A stretch of DNA of 64,000 nt from Linanthus parryae (Eukaryota > Streptophyta > Magnoliopsida > Ericales > Polemoniaceae). This document shows positions 1 to 11,144 of the stretch, piece by piece; within the stretch, counting starts at the first letter, position 1; every line of letters starts with the position of its first letter. The notes beneath the pieces were generated by a model. That model was not told the DNA's origin. It saw nothing but the letters and a program-made list of their open reading frames with translations, and did not search any database. Made by a program: the position numbers and the translations under genes. The stretch is from contig JALGPY010000002.1 in NCBI GenBank assembly GCA_023055425.1, positions 154,515,345-154,579,344 on the forward strand, in the 5' to 3' direction.

Positions 1-492
1 TATGCCTACAAATGACATGCGGAGAACATTTTCATGAAATAATTATGGTTGGTTGAAGGGTTCAAATTTATTGTTTAGCTGAACTTATTTTCATTTAATC
101 TATACTTCAAATTATTTGGAGAATGTGTTATAAAGTAGACAAAAAGAGAAGAGTGTCGCAGTATGCATGACACAGTATGCATCACAGTTACAATTTTTGA
201 AAGCTTAGCTGAAGGGGGTGAAAATGGCATTTCTCAAACTAGAAGGTGTGCATTGTCTTTTCATCAAACCTAAGATGGTGAAAGGGTTTTTTATCCATTT
301 TAAAATTTAATTTATATATTTAAAACAAAAAATGAGATGTCTCTACTTTCAATAACAGAGATGGATGGAAATTGCATATGCGCGTCAAATTAGAATAATG
401 TAGGGGATTTTGGTGGTAAATTAATAGTGCAATAGGTTAAGTGTAAAAAAAAATAAAACAAATAAGTTTTCGATAGAAAAATCAAAAAATAT
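1..492 (+). repeat. Partial unit, B-type right end
   Basis: The window opens inside the third intron-like stretch of a B-type right half (tatgcctacaaatgacatgc). It could be the end of a dimer or of a hybrid, since both end in B sequence. It nearly matches 5125-5616, down to the shared shortened aaaatttaattt run. Confidence 0.9.
122..286 (+). pseudogene. NRPD1-like last exon fragment, B-type
   Basis: Only exon-like block 4 is inside the window. It encodes the VCITVTIFESLAE stretch, but a gggggtg run (one G more than in the open copies) breaks the frame. The usual acceptor gcag reads ggag here. Confidence 0.7.
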
Positions 493-509
493 ATGAATAA
501 TGCTAACAA

Positions 510-701
510 TACCCGGGATGACACGACGACAAGACATGAACCCAACACGAGCGGGATTAGGTCGACACGAACGTGCAACTGGTCAACAATGGGTCGAACA
601 AAAAGTGACACGAAAATAAATGGGTCTTCGCCGGGTCGACAAATTTCTGACCCGGTTCAACCCAACCCAGAACCCGTTGGGATTACCCAAATTGCCAGGC
701 C
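510..701. repeat. CpG-rich cgggtcgac/cacgaac segment, type A form
   Basis: A GC- and CpG-rich island in an otherwise AT-rich monomer. It contains gtcgac several times, repeated acacga(a)c and acccggttcaaccca, and ends attgccaggcc. Degenerate arrays of such motifs are common dispersed repeats in plant genomes (from memory; I do not assign a family). It recurs about 17-209 bases after every A or hybrid unit start and separates the last NRPD1-like exon of one monomer from the first of the next. An open frame of 89 codons crosses it on the + strand in A copies, but the homologous B frame has stops, so I do not call it a gene. Confidence 0.6.
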
Positions 702-870
702 ATTCCAGAGGCTACACACAAAGGAGTATTCTATCTTCCCAAAGGTATTAGAGCTCAAATGAACTAACAAATGGCTGATTTTTTTTTCTTTTTATAAAAA
801 CTACTTATAACTCCCCGAAAATATGAGCTCTTTGAATTGTGAAGCACAAAATGCTAGTTGTACCCTGCAG

Positions 871-2004
871 ATTCTTGACAAATGATAGATATACATCAAG
901 AAGGAAAAAACCTAGTCAAATTAAGCTTAATGGGTATGTTGGAAATTTGTGATGTCATATACGAGAAACTAAAAGACAATGACATTGTGATGATAAACAT
1001 GCCTCAGTCATCGCGTTGATGGTGAAGGTCCTTCCCCAAACTCAGTTTTAATTCATAAAGCCACTTATAGTTCGCCATTCCGAGGGGATTTAGTTGTGAC
1101 TATCTGCATGGGTATGTTCTTTAGCTTTTAGTATGCAGCCTTAGAGATACAGTCTCATCTGGAGAGTCCAAACTTTTCAAACATATTTCTATGGTGATGA
1201 TATTGTAAGATCTTGTCTCATTTATGCTCTTCTCTGGCATACCTAATGTTTGCCATAATGTTTATTGTGCTACATCTTCATTCGTACAATATCTTAATGT
1301 CCTTATAATTCATATTGCATTCTGATTATAATGAGAGTGTTTTTTAATTCCGGCTTATTTATCTTTCCTTTGGATTTTAGCTTCTCTCCGGAGACTGGGA
1401 GCCGCCGTAAACATGGTACCAGTCCATCCATGGGTCCGCCATTTTAATATCTCCAAGGTATGAAAATCCAGAATTAGTTCTCTTGTAAATTCTTTTTCTC
1501 ATTATTTCTTATCGGTTGTTATGTAATTTTCAAGATATATTAAAGAGGAGAAGACCTGTAGTGAAGCCAATTCTCAAAAAATATTAACCCATAACAGAAA
1601 ATAACAAGCAACTAAGCTTCTTTTTGTCTGTTGACCATCTGATTTGTTGTTCAGCTTTTGTAAGTCTAACTAAATTCTTGTTTTGTGTTTTTTCTCTGCG
1701 CCACTCTTTATTCGATTCTCTGTATCTACAAATGACATGTGAAAAACTTTGTTTCATGAAAGAATTATAGTTTGTTGAAAGGTTCAAATTTGTTATTTAG
1801 CTTAATTGATGATATATACTCCATACTTTAAATTATTTGCAAAATATGTTATGATTAAAATAAAAGAGAAGAGCGTCACAGTATGCATGACACAGTCTGC
1901 ATCACAGTTACAATTGCTGAAAGCTTAGCTGAAGAGGTGAAAGTGCCATTTCTAAAACTAGAATGTGTGAAGTGTTTTTTCATCAAACCTAAGGGGAGAA
2001 AGGG
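871..2004 (+). pseudogene. NRPD1 (RNA polymerase IV largest subunit) fragment, type A reference copy
   Basis: NRPD1 is the catalytic largest subunit of plant RNA polymerase IV, which starts 24-nt siRNA production in RNA-directed DNA methylation in the nucleus. Four exon-like blocks lie in gene order: 871-1204 (IHQEGKNLVKLSLMG, DVIYEKLKDNDIVMINMP, then, after a break, the metal-loop region and YAALEIQSHLE), 1381-1457 (GAAVNMVPVHPWVRHFNISK, followed by a GTATGA donor), about 1535-1611 (ILKRRR) and about 1843-2004 (VCITVTIAESLAEEVKVP). Damage: about 19 bases lost after INMPQS with a TGA at 1017, one base lost in the DFDGD metal loop, TAG in the next block, donor after block 3 changed to ctaagc, and acceptor before block 4 changed to gcaa. 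The match to NRPD1 is from memory; the polymerase call is strong, and the NRPD1 rather than NRPE1 choice rests on the SPFRG stem before the metal loop. Confidence 0.8.
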
Positions 2005-2223
2005 TCTTTTATACATTTTAAAAATGTAATTTAGATATTTAAAATAAAAGAGTGAGTTGTCGTTACTTTCAATAACGGAGATGGATGAAATCATACTATT
2101 CGTCCAAAATTAGGATAATGTAAGGGATTCTGGTGGAAATTAATAGTGTGATAGGTTAAGTGTAAAAAAAAAGACAATTAAATAACCGATGAAAAATGCA
2201 AAAATATATGCATAATTCTAACA

Positions 2224-2416
2224 ATATCTCGGTCGACACGACGATAAGACACGAACCCGACACGAGCGGGCTTTGATCGACATGAACGTGTAACGGGTAA
2301 AAACGGTTTGAACCGTAAGTGATACGAAAATAAATAGGTCTACGCCCGGTCGATAAATTTATGACCCGGTTCAACCCAACAAGGAACTCGGTGGGTTGAC
2401 CGGAATTTCCAGACCT
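2224..2416. repeat. CpG-rich cgggtcgac/cacgaac segment, type B form
   Basis: Homologous to the type A segment and in the same place in the monomer, so it was present before A and B split. It has diverged (atctcggtcgacacg, ggtttgaaccg, gaatttccagacc). It recurs about 16-208 bases after every B start. Confidence 0.6.
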
Positions 2417-2583
2417 AATTAAGAGGCTAAAGATAATGGAGTGTTTTGTCTTCACAAACGAAATAGAGATCAAATGAACTAACGCAGGGCAGGTTTTCTT
2501 CTTTTTATAATAACTACTTACAAGTCTCCAAAAATTTGAGCTCTTTGAATTGTGAAGCACAAAATGCCAGTTGTACTTTGCTG

Positions 2584-3713
2584 ATTTTGGAAGAATGAAA
2601 TCTATACATCCGGAGGGGAAAAACTTCTTCAAATTAAGCTTATCGGGTAAGTTGGAAGTTGGTAATGTCATATACCAGAAAATCAATGACTATGATATCG
2701 TGATGATAAACATGCCCCCATCTATTCAGCCACACTCATTCATCGCGTTGGCGGTGAAGGTCCTTACACAAAGCTCAGTTTTATTCATAAAGCTACTTTT
2801 ATGTTCGCCATTCCGAGGATAATTAGATTTGGTTGTCTGCTAGGGCATGTTCTTTGGATTTGAGTATGCAGCCTTAGAGATTCATTCTCATCCGGGGAGA
2901 CTACTCTTTTCAAACACTATTTCTGAGGTTATGATACTGTAAGATCTTGTTTCATTTAGGCTCTTATATGGCACACCTAATGTTTGTCATAATGTTTATT
3001 GAGCTACATGTTTAGTCATACAGTATCTTAATGTCCTTAAAATTCTTATAGCATTATGATTATAATGAGAGAATGCCGGATTTTTATCATTTCTATAGAA
3101 TTTCGCTTCTCTCCGTAACTTGGGAGCCGCTGTAAAAATTGTACCAGTCCATGGGTCTACCATTTTCATATCTTCAAGGTCTGATAATCAAGAATCATTT
3201 CTCTGGTTGCTTCTTTTCTCATTTTTTCTTACTAGGTTGTTATTTCCAGGATATATTAAAGAGGAGAAGACCTATGATGAAGCCAAATCTAAAAAATAGA
3301 ACTTAAAATAACAAGCAAGTTAGCTTATTTTTGTCTGTTGACCATCTGATTTGTTGTTTAACTTTTGTGTGTCTAACTAAATTTTTGTTTTATGTTCTTT
3401 TTGTGCTCCACTCTTTATTCCATTCTCTATGCCTACAAATGACATGCGGAGAACATTTTCATGAAATAATTATGGTTGGTTGAAGGGTTGAAATTTATTG
3501 TTTAGCTGAACTTATTTTCATTTATTCTATACTTTAAATTATTTGCAGAATGTGTTATAAAGTAGACAAAAAGAGAAGAGTGTCGCAGTATGCATGACAC
3601 AGTATGCATCACAGTTACAATTTTTGAAAGCTTAGCTGAAGGGGGTGAAAATGGCATTTCTCAAACTAGAAGGTGTGCATTGTCTTTTCATCAAACCTAA
3701 GATGGTGAAAGGG
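2584..3713 (+). pseudogene. NRPD1 fragment, type B reference copy
   Basis: The clearest evidence for the array's origin. Block 1 (2584-2938) reads openly through IHPEGKNFFKLSLSGKLEVG and INMPPSIQPHSFIALAVKVL to CSPFRG. This is the plant Pol IV form of the stretch leading into the catalytic metal-A loop. TAA follows at 2820 where DFDGDCLHGYV is expected; DNA like that loop remains (ggttgtctgctagggcatg) but is one base short. The sequence then jumps to GFEYAALEIHSHPERLLFSN, a block that in NRPD1 lies several hundred residues further on, and meets a gtaag donor at 2939. Block 2 (3106-3178) has lost four bases in the PWV motif. Block 3 (3250-3319) follows a tttccag acceptor. Block 4 (3549-3713) follows tttgcag and carries CITVTIFES. 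Confidence 0.85.
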
Positions 3714-3921
3714 TCTTTTATACATTTTAAAATTTTAATTTATATATTTAAAACAAAAAATGAGATGTCGCTACTTTCAATAACGGAGATGGATGGAAAT
3801 TGCATATGCGCGTCAAATTAGAATAATGTAGGGGATTTTGGTGGTAAATTAATAGTGCAATAGGTTAAGTGTAAAAAAACAATAAAACAAATAAGTTTCC
3901 GATAGAAAAATCAAAAAATAT

Positions 3922-5616
3922 ATGAATAATTCTAACAATACCCGGGATGACACGACGACAAGACATGAACCCAACACGAGCGGGATTAGGTCGACACGAA
4001 CGTGCAACTGGTCAACAATGGGTCGAACAAAAACTGACCCAAAAATAAATGGGTCTTCGCCGGGTCGACAAATTTCTGACCCGGTTCAACCCAATCCAGA
4101 ACCCGTTGGGATTACCCAAATTGCCAGGCCATTCCAGAGGCTACACATGAAGGAGTATTCTATCTTCCCAAAGGTATTAGAGCTCAAATGAACTAACAAA
4201 TGACTGATTTTTTTTTTCTTTTTATAAAAACTACTTACAACTCCCCGAAAATATGAGCTCTTTGAATTGTGAAGCACAAAATGCTAGTTGTACCCTGCAG
4301 ATTCTTGACAAATGATAGATATACATCCGGAAGGAAAAAACCTCGTCAAATTAAGCTTAATGGGTATGTTGGAAATTTGTGATGTCATATAACAGAAACT
4401 CAAAGACAATGACATTGTGATGATAAACATGCCTCAGTCATCGCGTTGATGGTGAAGGTCCTTCCCCAAACTCAGTTTTAATTCATAAAGACACTTATAG
4501 TTCGCCATTCCGAGGGGATTTAGTTGTGACTATCTGCATGGGTATGTTCTTTGGATTTGAGTATGCAGCTTTAGAGATTCATTCTCATCCGGAGAGACTA
4601 CTCTTTTCAAACACTATTTCTGCGGTGATGATACTGTAAGATCTTGTTTCATTTAGGCTCTTATATGGCCCACCTAATGTTTGTCATAATGTTTATTGAG
4701 CTACATGTTTAGACATACAGTATCTTAATGTCCGTAAAATTCTTATAGCATTATGATTATAATGAGAGAATGCCGGATTTTTATCATTTCTATAGAATTT
4801 CGCTTCACTCCGTAACTTGGGAGCCGCTGTAAAAATTGTACCAGTCCATGGGTCTACCATTTTCATATCTTCAAGGTATGATAATCAAGAATCATTTCTC
4901 TGGTTGCTTCTTTTCTCATTTTTTCTTACTAGGTTGTTATTTCCAGGATATATTAAAGAGGAGAAGACCTATGATGAAGCCAAATCTAAAAAATAGAACT
5001 TAAAATAACAAGCAAGTTAGCTTATTTTTGTCTGTTGACCATCATATTTGTTGTTTAACTTTTGTGTGTCTAACTAAATTTTTGTTTTATGTTCTTTTTG
5101 TGCTCCACTCTTTATTCCATTCTCTATGCCTACAAATGACATGCGGAGAACATTTTCATGAAATAATTATGGTTGGTTGAAGGGTTCAAATTTATTGTTT
5201 AGCTGAACTTATTTTCATTTAATCTATACTTCAAATTATTTGCAGAATGTGTTATAAAGTAGACAAAAAGAGAAGAGTGTCGCAGTATGCATGACACAGT
5301 ATGCATCACAGTTACAATTTTTGAAAGCTTAGCTGAAGGGGGTGAAAATGGCATTTCTCAAACTAGAAGGTGTGCATTGTCTTTTCATCAAACCTAAGAT
5401 GGTGAAAGGGTTTTTTATCCATTTTAAAATTTAATTTATATATTTAAAACAAAAAATGAGATGTCTCTACTTTCAATAACAGAGATGGATGGAAATTGCA
5501 TATGCGCGTCAAATTAGAATAATGTAGGGGATTTTGGTGGTAAATTAATAGTGCAATAGGTTAAGTGTAAAAAAAAATAAAACAAATAAGTTTTCGATAG
5601 AAAAATCAAAAAATAT
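3922..5616 (+). repeat. Hybrid unit 1 (A/B recombinant, 1695 bp)
   Basis: Type A up to about 4543 (ctgcatgggtatg), type B from about 4553 (ggatttgagtatgcagc). The crossover lies in the shared atgttcttt, 4544-4552. Unlike the other seven hybrids it keeps the ordinary attccgagg just before the junction, so it may be a separate event. Confidence 0.93.
4301..5410 (+). pseudogene. NRPD1 fragment in hybrid 1
   Basis: Left part of block 1 is type A (with the 19-base loss), the GFEYAALEIHSHPERL part onward is type B. A cagaaact follows a damaged catataa where other copies read catatacc. Confidence 0.78.
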
Positions 5617-5994
5617 ATGAATAATGCTAACAATACCCGGGATGACACGACGACAAGACATGAACCCAACACGAGCGGGATTAGGTCGACACGAACGTGC
5701 AACTGGTCAACAATGGGTCGAACAAAAAGTGACACGAAAATAAATGGGTCTTCGCCGGGTCGACAAATTTCTGACCCGGTTCAACCCAACCCAGAACCCG
5801 TTGGGATTACCCAAATTGCCAGGCCATTCCAGAGGCTACACATAAAGGAGTATTCTATCTTCCCAAAGGTATTAGAGCTCAAATGAACTAACAAATGGCT
5901 GATTTTTTTTTCTTTTTATAAAAACTACTTATAACTCCCCGAAAATATGAGCTCTTTGAATTGTGAAGCACAAAATGCTAGTTGTACCCTGCTG

Positions 5995-7128
5995 ATTCTT
6001 GACAAATGATAGATATACATCAAGAAGGAAAAAACCTAGTCAAATTAAGCTTAATGGGTATGTTGGAAATTTGTGATGTCATATACCAGAAACTCAAAGA
6101 CAATGACATTGTGATGATAAACATGCCTCAGTCATCGCGTTGATGGTGAAGGTCCTTCCCCAAACTCAGTTTTAATTCATAAAGCCACTTATAGTTCGCC
6201 ATTCCGAGGGGATTTAGTTGTGACTATCTGCATGGGTATGTTCTTCAGCTTTTAGTATGCAGCCTTAGAGATACAGTCTCATCTGGAGAGTCCAAACTTT
6301 TCAAACATATTTCTATGGTGATGATATTGTAAGATCTTGTCTCATTTATGCTCTTCTCTGGCATACCTAATGTTTGCCATAATGTTTATTGTGCTACATC
6401 TTCATTCGTACAATATCTTAATGTCCTTATAATTCATATTGCATTCTGATTATAATGAGAGTGTTTTTTAATTCCGGCTTATTTATCTTTCCTTTGGATT
6501 TTAGCTTCTCTCCGGAGACTGGGAGCCGCCGTAAACATGGTACCAGTCCATCCATGGGTCCGCCATTTTAATATCTCCAAGGTATGAAAATCCAGAATTA
6601 GTTCTCTTGTAAATTCTTTTTCTCATTATTTCTTATCGGTTGTTATGTAATTTTCAAGATATATTAAAGAGGAGAAGACCTGTAGTGAAGCCAATTCTCA
6701 AAAAATATTAACCCATAACAGAAAATAACAAGCAACTAAGCTTCTTTTTGTCTGTTGACCATCTGATTTGTTGTTCAGCTTTTGTAAGTCTAACTAAATT
6801 CTTGTTTTGTGTTTTTTCTCTGCGCCACTCTTTATTCGATTCTCTGTATCTACAAATGACATGTGAAAAACTTTGTTTCATGAAAGAATTATAGTTTGTT
6901 GAAAGGTTCAAATTTGTTATTTAGCTTAATTGATGATATATACTCCATACTTTTAATTATTTGCAAAATATGTTATGATTAAAATAAAAGAGAAGAGCGT
7001 CACAGTATGCATGACACAGTCTGCATCACAGTTACAATTGCTGAAAGCTTAGCTGAAGAGGTGAAAGTGCCATTTCTAAAACTAGAATGTGTGAAGTGTT
7101 TTTTCATCAAACCTAAGGGGAGAAAGGG
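5995..7128 (+). pseudogene. NRPD1 fragment, type A, dimer 2
   Basis: Near duplicate of the dimer 1 A copy. The acceptor-like ccctgcag before block 1 is changed to ccctgctg. Confidence 0.78.
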
Positions 7129-7707
7129 TCTTTTATACATTTTAAAAATGTAATTTAGATATTTAAAATAAAAGAGTGAGTTGTCGTTACTTTCAATAAC
7201 GGAGATGGATGAAATCATACTATTCGTCCAAAATTAGGATAATGTAAGGGATTCTGGTGGAAATTAATAGTGTGATAGGTTAAGTGTAAAAAAAAAGACA
7301 ATTAAATAACCGATGAAAAATGCAAAAATATATGCATAATTCTAACAATATCTCGGTCGACACGACGATAAGACACGAACCCGACACGAGCGGGCTTTGA
7401 TCGACATGAACGTGTAACGGGTAAAAAGGGTTTGAACCGTAAGTGATACGAAAATAAATAGGTCTACGCCCGGTCGATAAATTTATGACCCGGTTCAACC
7501 CAACAAGGAACTCGGTGGGTTGACCGGAATTTCCAGACCTAATTAAGAGGCTAAAGATAATGGAGTGTTTTGTCTTCACAAACGAAATAGAGATCAAATG
7601 AACTAACGCAGGGCAGGTTTTCTTCTTTTTATAAAAACTACTTACAAGTCTCCAAAAATTTGAGCTCTTTGAATTGTGAAGCACAAAATGCCAGTTGTAC
7701 TTTGCTG

Positions 7708-8837
7708 ATTTTGGAAGAATGAAATCTATACATCCGGAGGGGAAAAACCTCTTCAAATTAAGCTTATCGGGTAAGTTGGAAGTTGGTAATGTCATATACC
7801 AGAAAATCAATGACGATGATATCGTGATGATAAACATGCCCCCATCTATTCAGCCACACTCATTCATCGCGTTGGCGGTGAAGGTCCTTACACCAAGCTC
7901 AGTTTTATTCATAAAGCTACTTTTATGTTCGCCATTCCGAGGATAATTAGATTTGGCTGTCTGCTAGGGCATGTTCTTTGGATTTGAGTATGCAGCCTTA
8001 GAGATTCATTCTCATCCGGAGAGACTACTCTTTTCAAACACTATTTCTGAGGTTATGATACTGTAAGATCTTGTTTCATTTAGGCTCTTATATGGCACAC
8101 CTAATGTTTGTCATAATGTTTATTGAGCTACATGTTTAGTCATACAGTATCTTAATGTCCTTAAAATTCTTATAGCATTATGATTATAATGAGAGAATGC
8201 CGGATTTTTATCATTTCTATAGAATTTCGCTTCTCTCCGTAACTTGGGAGCCGCTGTAAAAATTGTACCAGTCCATGGGTCTACCATTTTCATATCTTCA
8301 AGGTCTTATAATCAAGAATCATTTCTCTGGTTGCTTCTTTTCTCATTTTTTCTTACTAGGTTGTTATTTCCAGGATATATTAAAGAGGAGAAGACCTATG
8401 ATGAAGCCAAATCTAAAAAATAGAACTTAAAATAACAAGCAAGTTAGCTTATTTTTGTCTGTTGACCATCTGATTTGTTGTTTAACTTTTGTGTGTCTAA
8501 CTAAATTTTTGTTTTATGTTCTTTTTGTGCTCCACTCTTTATTCCATTCTCTATGCCTACAAATGACATGCGGAGAACATTTTCATGAAATAATTATGGT
8601 TGGTTGAAGGGTTGAAATTTATTGTTTAGCTGAACTTATTTTCATTTATTCTATACTTTAAATTATTTGCAGAATGTGTTATAAAGTAGACAAAAAGAGA
8701 AGAGTGTCGCAGTATGCATGACACAGTATGCATCACAGTTACAATTTTTGAAAGCTTAGCTGAAGGGGGTGAAAATGGCATTTCTCAAACTAGAAGGTGT
8801 GCATTGTCTTTTCATCAAACCTAAGATGGTGAAAGGG
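7708..8837 (+). pseudogene. NRPD1 fragment, type B, dimer 2
   Basis: Open through CSPFRG, then TAA. The donor after block 2 reads gtctta instead of gtatga. Confidence 0.83.
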
Positions 8838-9424
8838 TCTTTTATACATTTTAAAATTTTAATTTATATATTTAAAACAAAAAATGAGATGTCGCTACTT
8901 TCAATAACGGAGATGGATGGAAATTGCATATGCGCGTCAAATTAGAATAATGTAGGGGATTTTGGTGGTAAATTAATAGTGCAATAGGTTAAGTGTAAAA
9001 AAACAATAAAACAAATAAGTTTCCGATAGAAAAATCAAAAAATATATGAATATTTCTAACAATACCCGGGATGACACGACGACAAGACATGAACCCAACA
9101 CGAGCGGGATTAGGTCGACACGAACGTGCAACTGGTCAACAATGGGTCGAACAAAAAGTGACACGAAAATAAATGGGTCTTCGCCGGGTCGACAAATTTC
9201 TGACCCGGTTCAACCCAACCCAGAACCCGTTGGGATTACCCAAATTGCCAGGCCATTCCAGAGGCTACACATAAAGGAGTATTCTATCTTCCCAAAGGTA
9301 TTAGAGCTCAAATGAACTAACAAATGGCTGATTTTTTTTTTCTTTTTATAAAAACTACTTACAACTCCCCGAAAATATGAGCTCTTTGAATTGTGAAGCA
9401 CAAAATGCTAGTTGTACCCTGCAG

Positions 9425-10559
9425 ATTCTTGACAAATGATAGATATACATCAGGAAGGAAAAAACCTCGTCAAATTAAGCTTAATGGGTATGTTGGAAAT
9501 TTGTGATGTCATATACCCGAAACTCAAAGACAATGACATTGTGATGATAAACATTCCTCAGTCATCGCGTTGATGGTGAAGGTCCTTCCCCAAACTCAGT
9601 TTTAATTCATAAAGCCACTTATAGTTCGCCATTCCGAGGGGATTTAGTTGTGACTATCTGCATGGGTATGTTCTTTAGCTTTTAGTATGCAGCCTTAGAG
9701 ATACAGTCTCATCTGGAGAGTCCAAACTTTTCAAACATATTTCTATGGTGATGATATTGTAAGATCTTGTCTCATTTATGCTCTTCTCTGGCATACCTAA
9801 TGTTTGCCATAATGTTTATTGTGCTACATCTTCATTCGTACAATATCTCAATGTCCTTATAATTCATATTGCATTCTGATTATAATGACAGTGTTTTTTA
9901 ATTCCGGCTTATTTATCTTTCCTATGGAGTTTAGCTTCTCTCCGGAGACTGGGAGCCGCCGTAAACATTGTACCAGCCCATCCATGGGTCCGCCATTTTA
10001 ATATCTTCATGGTAAGAAAATCCAAAATTAGTTCTCTTGTAAATTCGTTTTCTCGTTATTTCTTATCGGGTTGTTATGTAATTTTCAAGATATATTAAAG
10101 AGGAGAAGACCTGTAGTGAAGCCAATTCTCAAAAAATATTATCCCATAACAGAAAATAACAAGCAACTAAGCTTCTTTTTGTTTGTTGACCATCTGATTT
10201 GTTGTTCAACTTTTGTAAGTCTAACTAAATTCTTGTTTTGTGCTTTTCCTGTGCGCCACTCTTTATTCTATTCTCTGTATCTACAAATGACATGTGAAAA
10301 ACTTTGTTTCACGAAAGAATTATAGTTTGTTGAAAGGTTCAAATTTGTTATTTAGCTTAATTGATGATATTTACTCCATAGTTTAAATTATTTATAAAAT
10401 ATGTTATGATTAAAATAAAAGAGAAGAGCGTCACAGTATGCATGACACAGTATGCATCACAGTTACAATTGCTGAAAGCTTAGCTGAAGAGGTGAAAGTG
10501 CCATTTCTAAAACTAGAATGTGTGAAGTGTTTTTTCATCAAACCTAAGAGAAGAATGGG
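9425..10559 (+). pseudogene. NRPD1 fragment, type A, dimer 3
   Basis: As the type A reference. Block 3 stays open further than usual (KPILKKYYPITENN, where other A copies have a TAA), and block 4 ends agaagaatggg instead of ggggagaaaggg. Confidence 0.77.
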
Positions 10560-11144
10560 TCTTTTATACATTTTAAAAATGTAATTTAGATATTTAAAAT
10601 AAAAAAGTGAGTTGTCCTTACTTTCAATAACGGAGATGGATGAAATCATACTATTCGTCCAAAATTAGGATAATGTAAGGGATTTTGGTGGAAATTAATA
10701 GTTTGATAGGTTAAGTGTAAAAAAAATAAATAAGACAATTAAATAACCGATGAAAAATTCAAAAATATATGCATAATGCTAACAATATCTCGGTCGACAC
10801 GACGATAAGAAACGAACCCGACACGAGCGGGCTTTGATCGACATGAACGTGTAACGGGTAAAAACGGTTTGAACCGTAAGTGATACGAAAATAAATGGGT
10901 CTACGCCCGGTCGATAAATTTATGACCCGGTTCAACCCAACAAGGAACGCGGTGGGTTGACCGGAATTTCCAGACCTAATCAAGAGGCTAAAGATAAAGG
11001 AGTGTTTTGTCTTCACAAACGAAATAGAGATCAAATGAACTAACGCAGGGCAGGTTTTTTTCTTTTTATATAAACTACTTACAAGTCTCCAAAAATGTGA
11101 GCTCTTTGAATTGTGAAGCACAAAATGCCAGTTGTACTTTGCTG

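Larger units (their letters stand above)
493..3921 (+). repeat. Dimer 1 (A 493-2207, B 2208-3921)
   Basis: A complete 3429-base A+B unit, used here as the reference. It is nearly identical to dimer 2 at an offset of 5124 bases, including an unusual gtctga where most B copies have gtatga after exon-like block 2 (dimer 2 has gtctta). Confidence 0.95.
5617..9045 (+). repeat. Dimer 2 (A 5617-7331, B 7332-9045)
   Basis: A complete 3429-base dimer, nearly the same as dimer 1. With the preceding hybrid it shows that a dimer+hybrid block was duplicated as one piece of about 5.1 kb. Confidence 0.95.

Noticed and set aside
1584..2094. Minus-strand frames of 67 and 72 codons repeated in A monomers
   Set aside because: They lie over introns and exon-like blocks 3 and 4 of the NRPD1 fragment, which read on the + strand; low-complexity composition and no known family.
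2156..2686. Antisense open frame of up to about 207 codons in each B monomer (MFIITISSSLIFWYM...)
   Set aside because: It is the reverse of the NRPD1-like block plus the CpG-rich segment, has no recognisable domain, and its ends vary with small indels. The sense strand explains the sequence.
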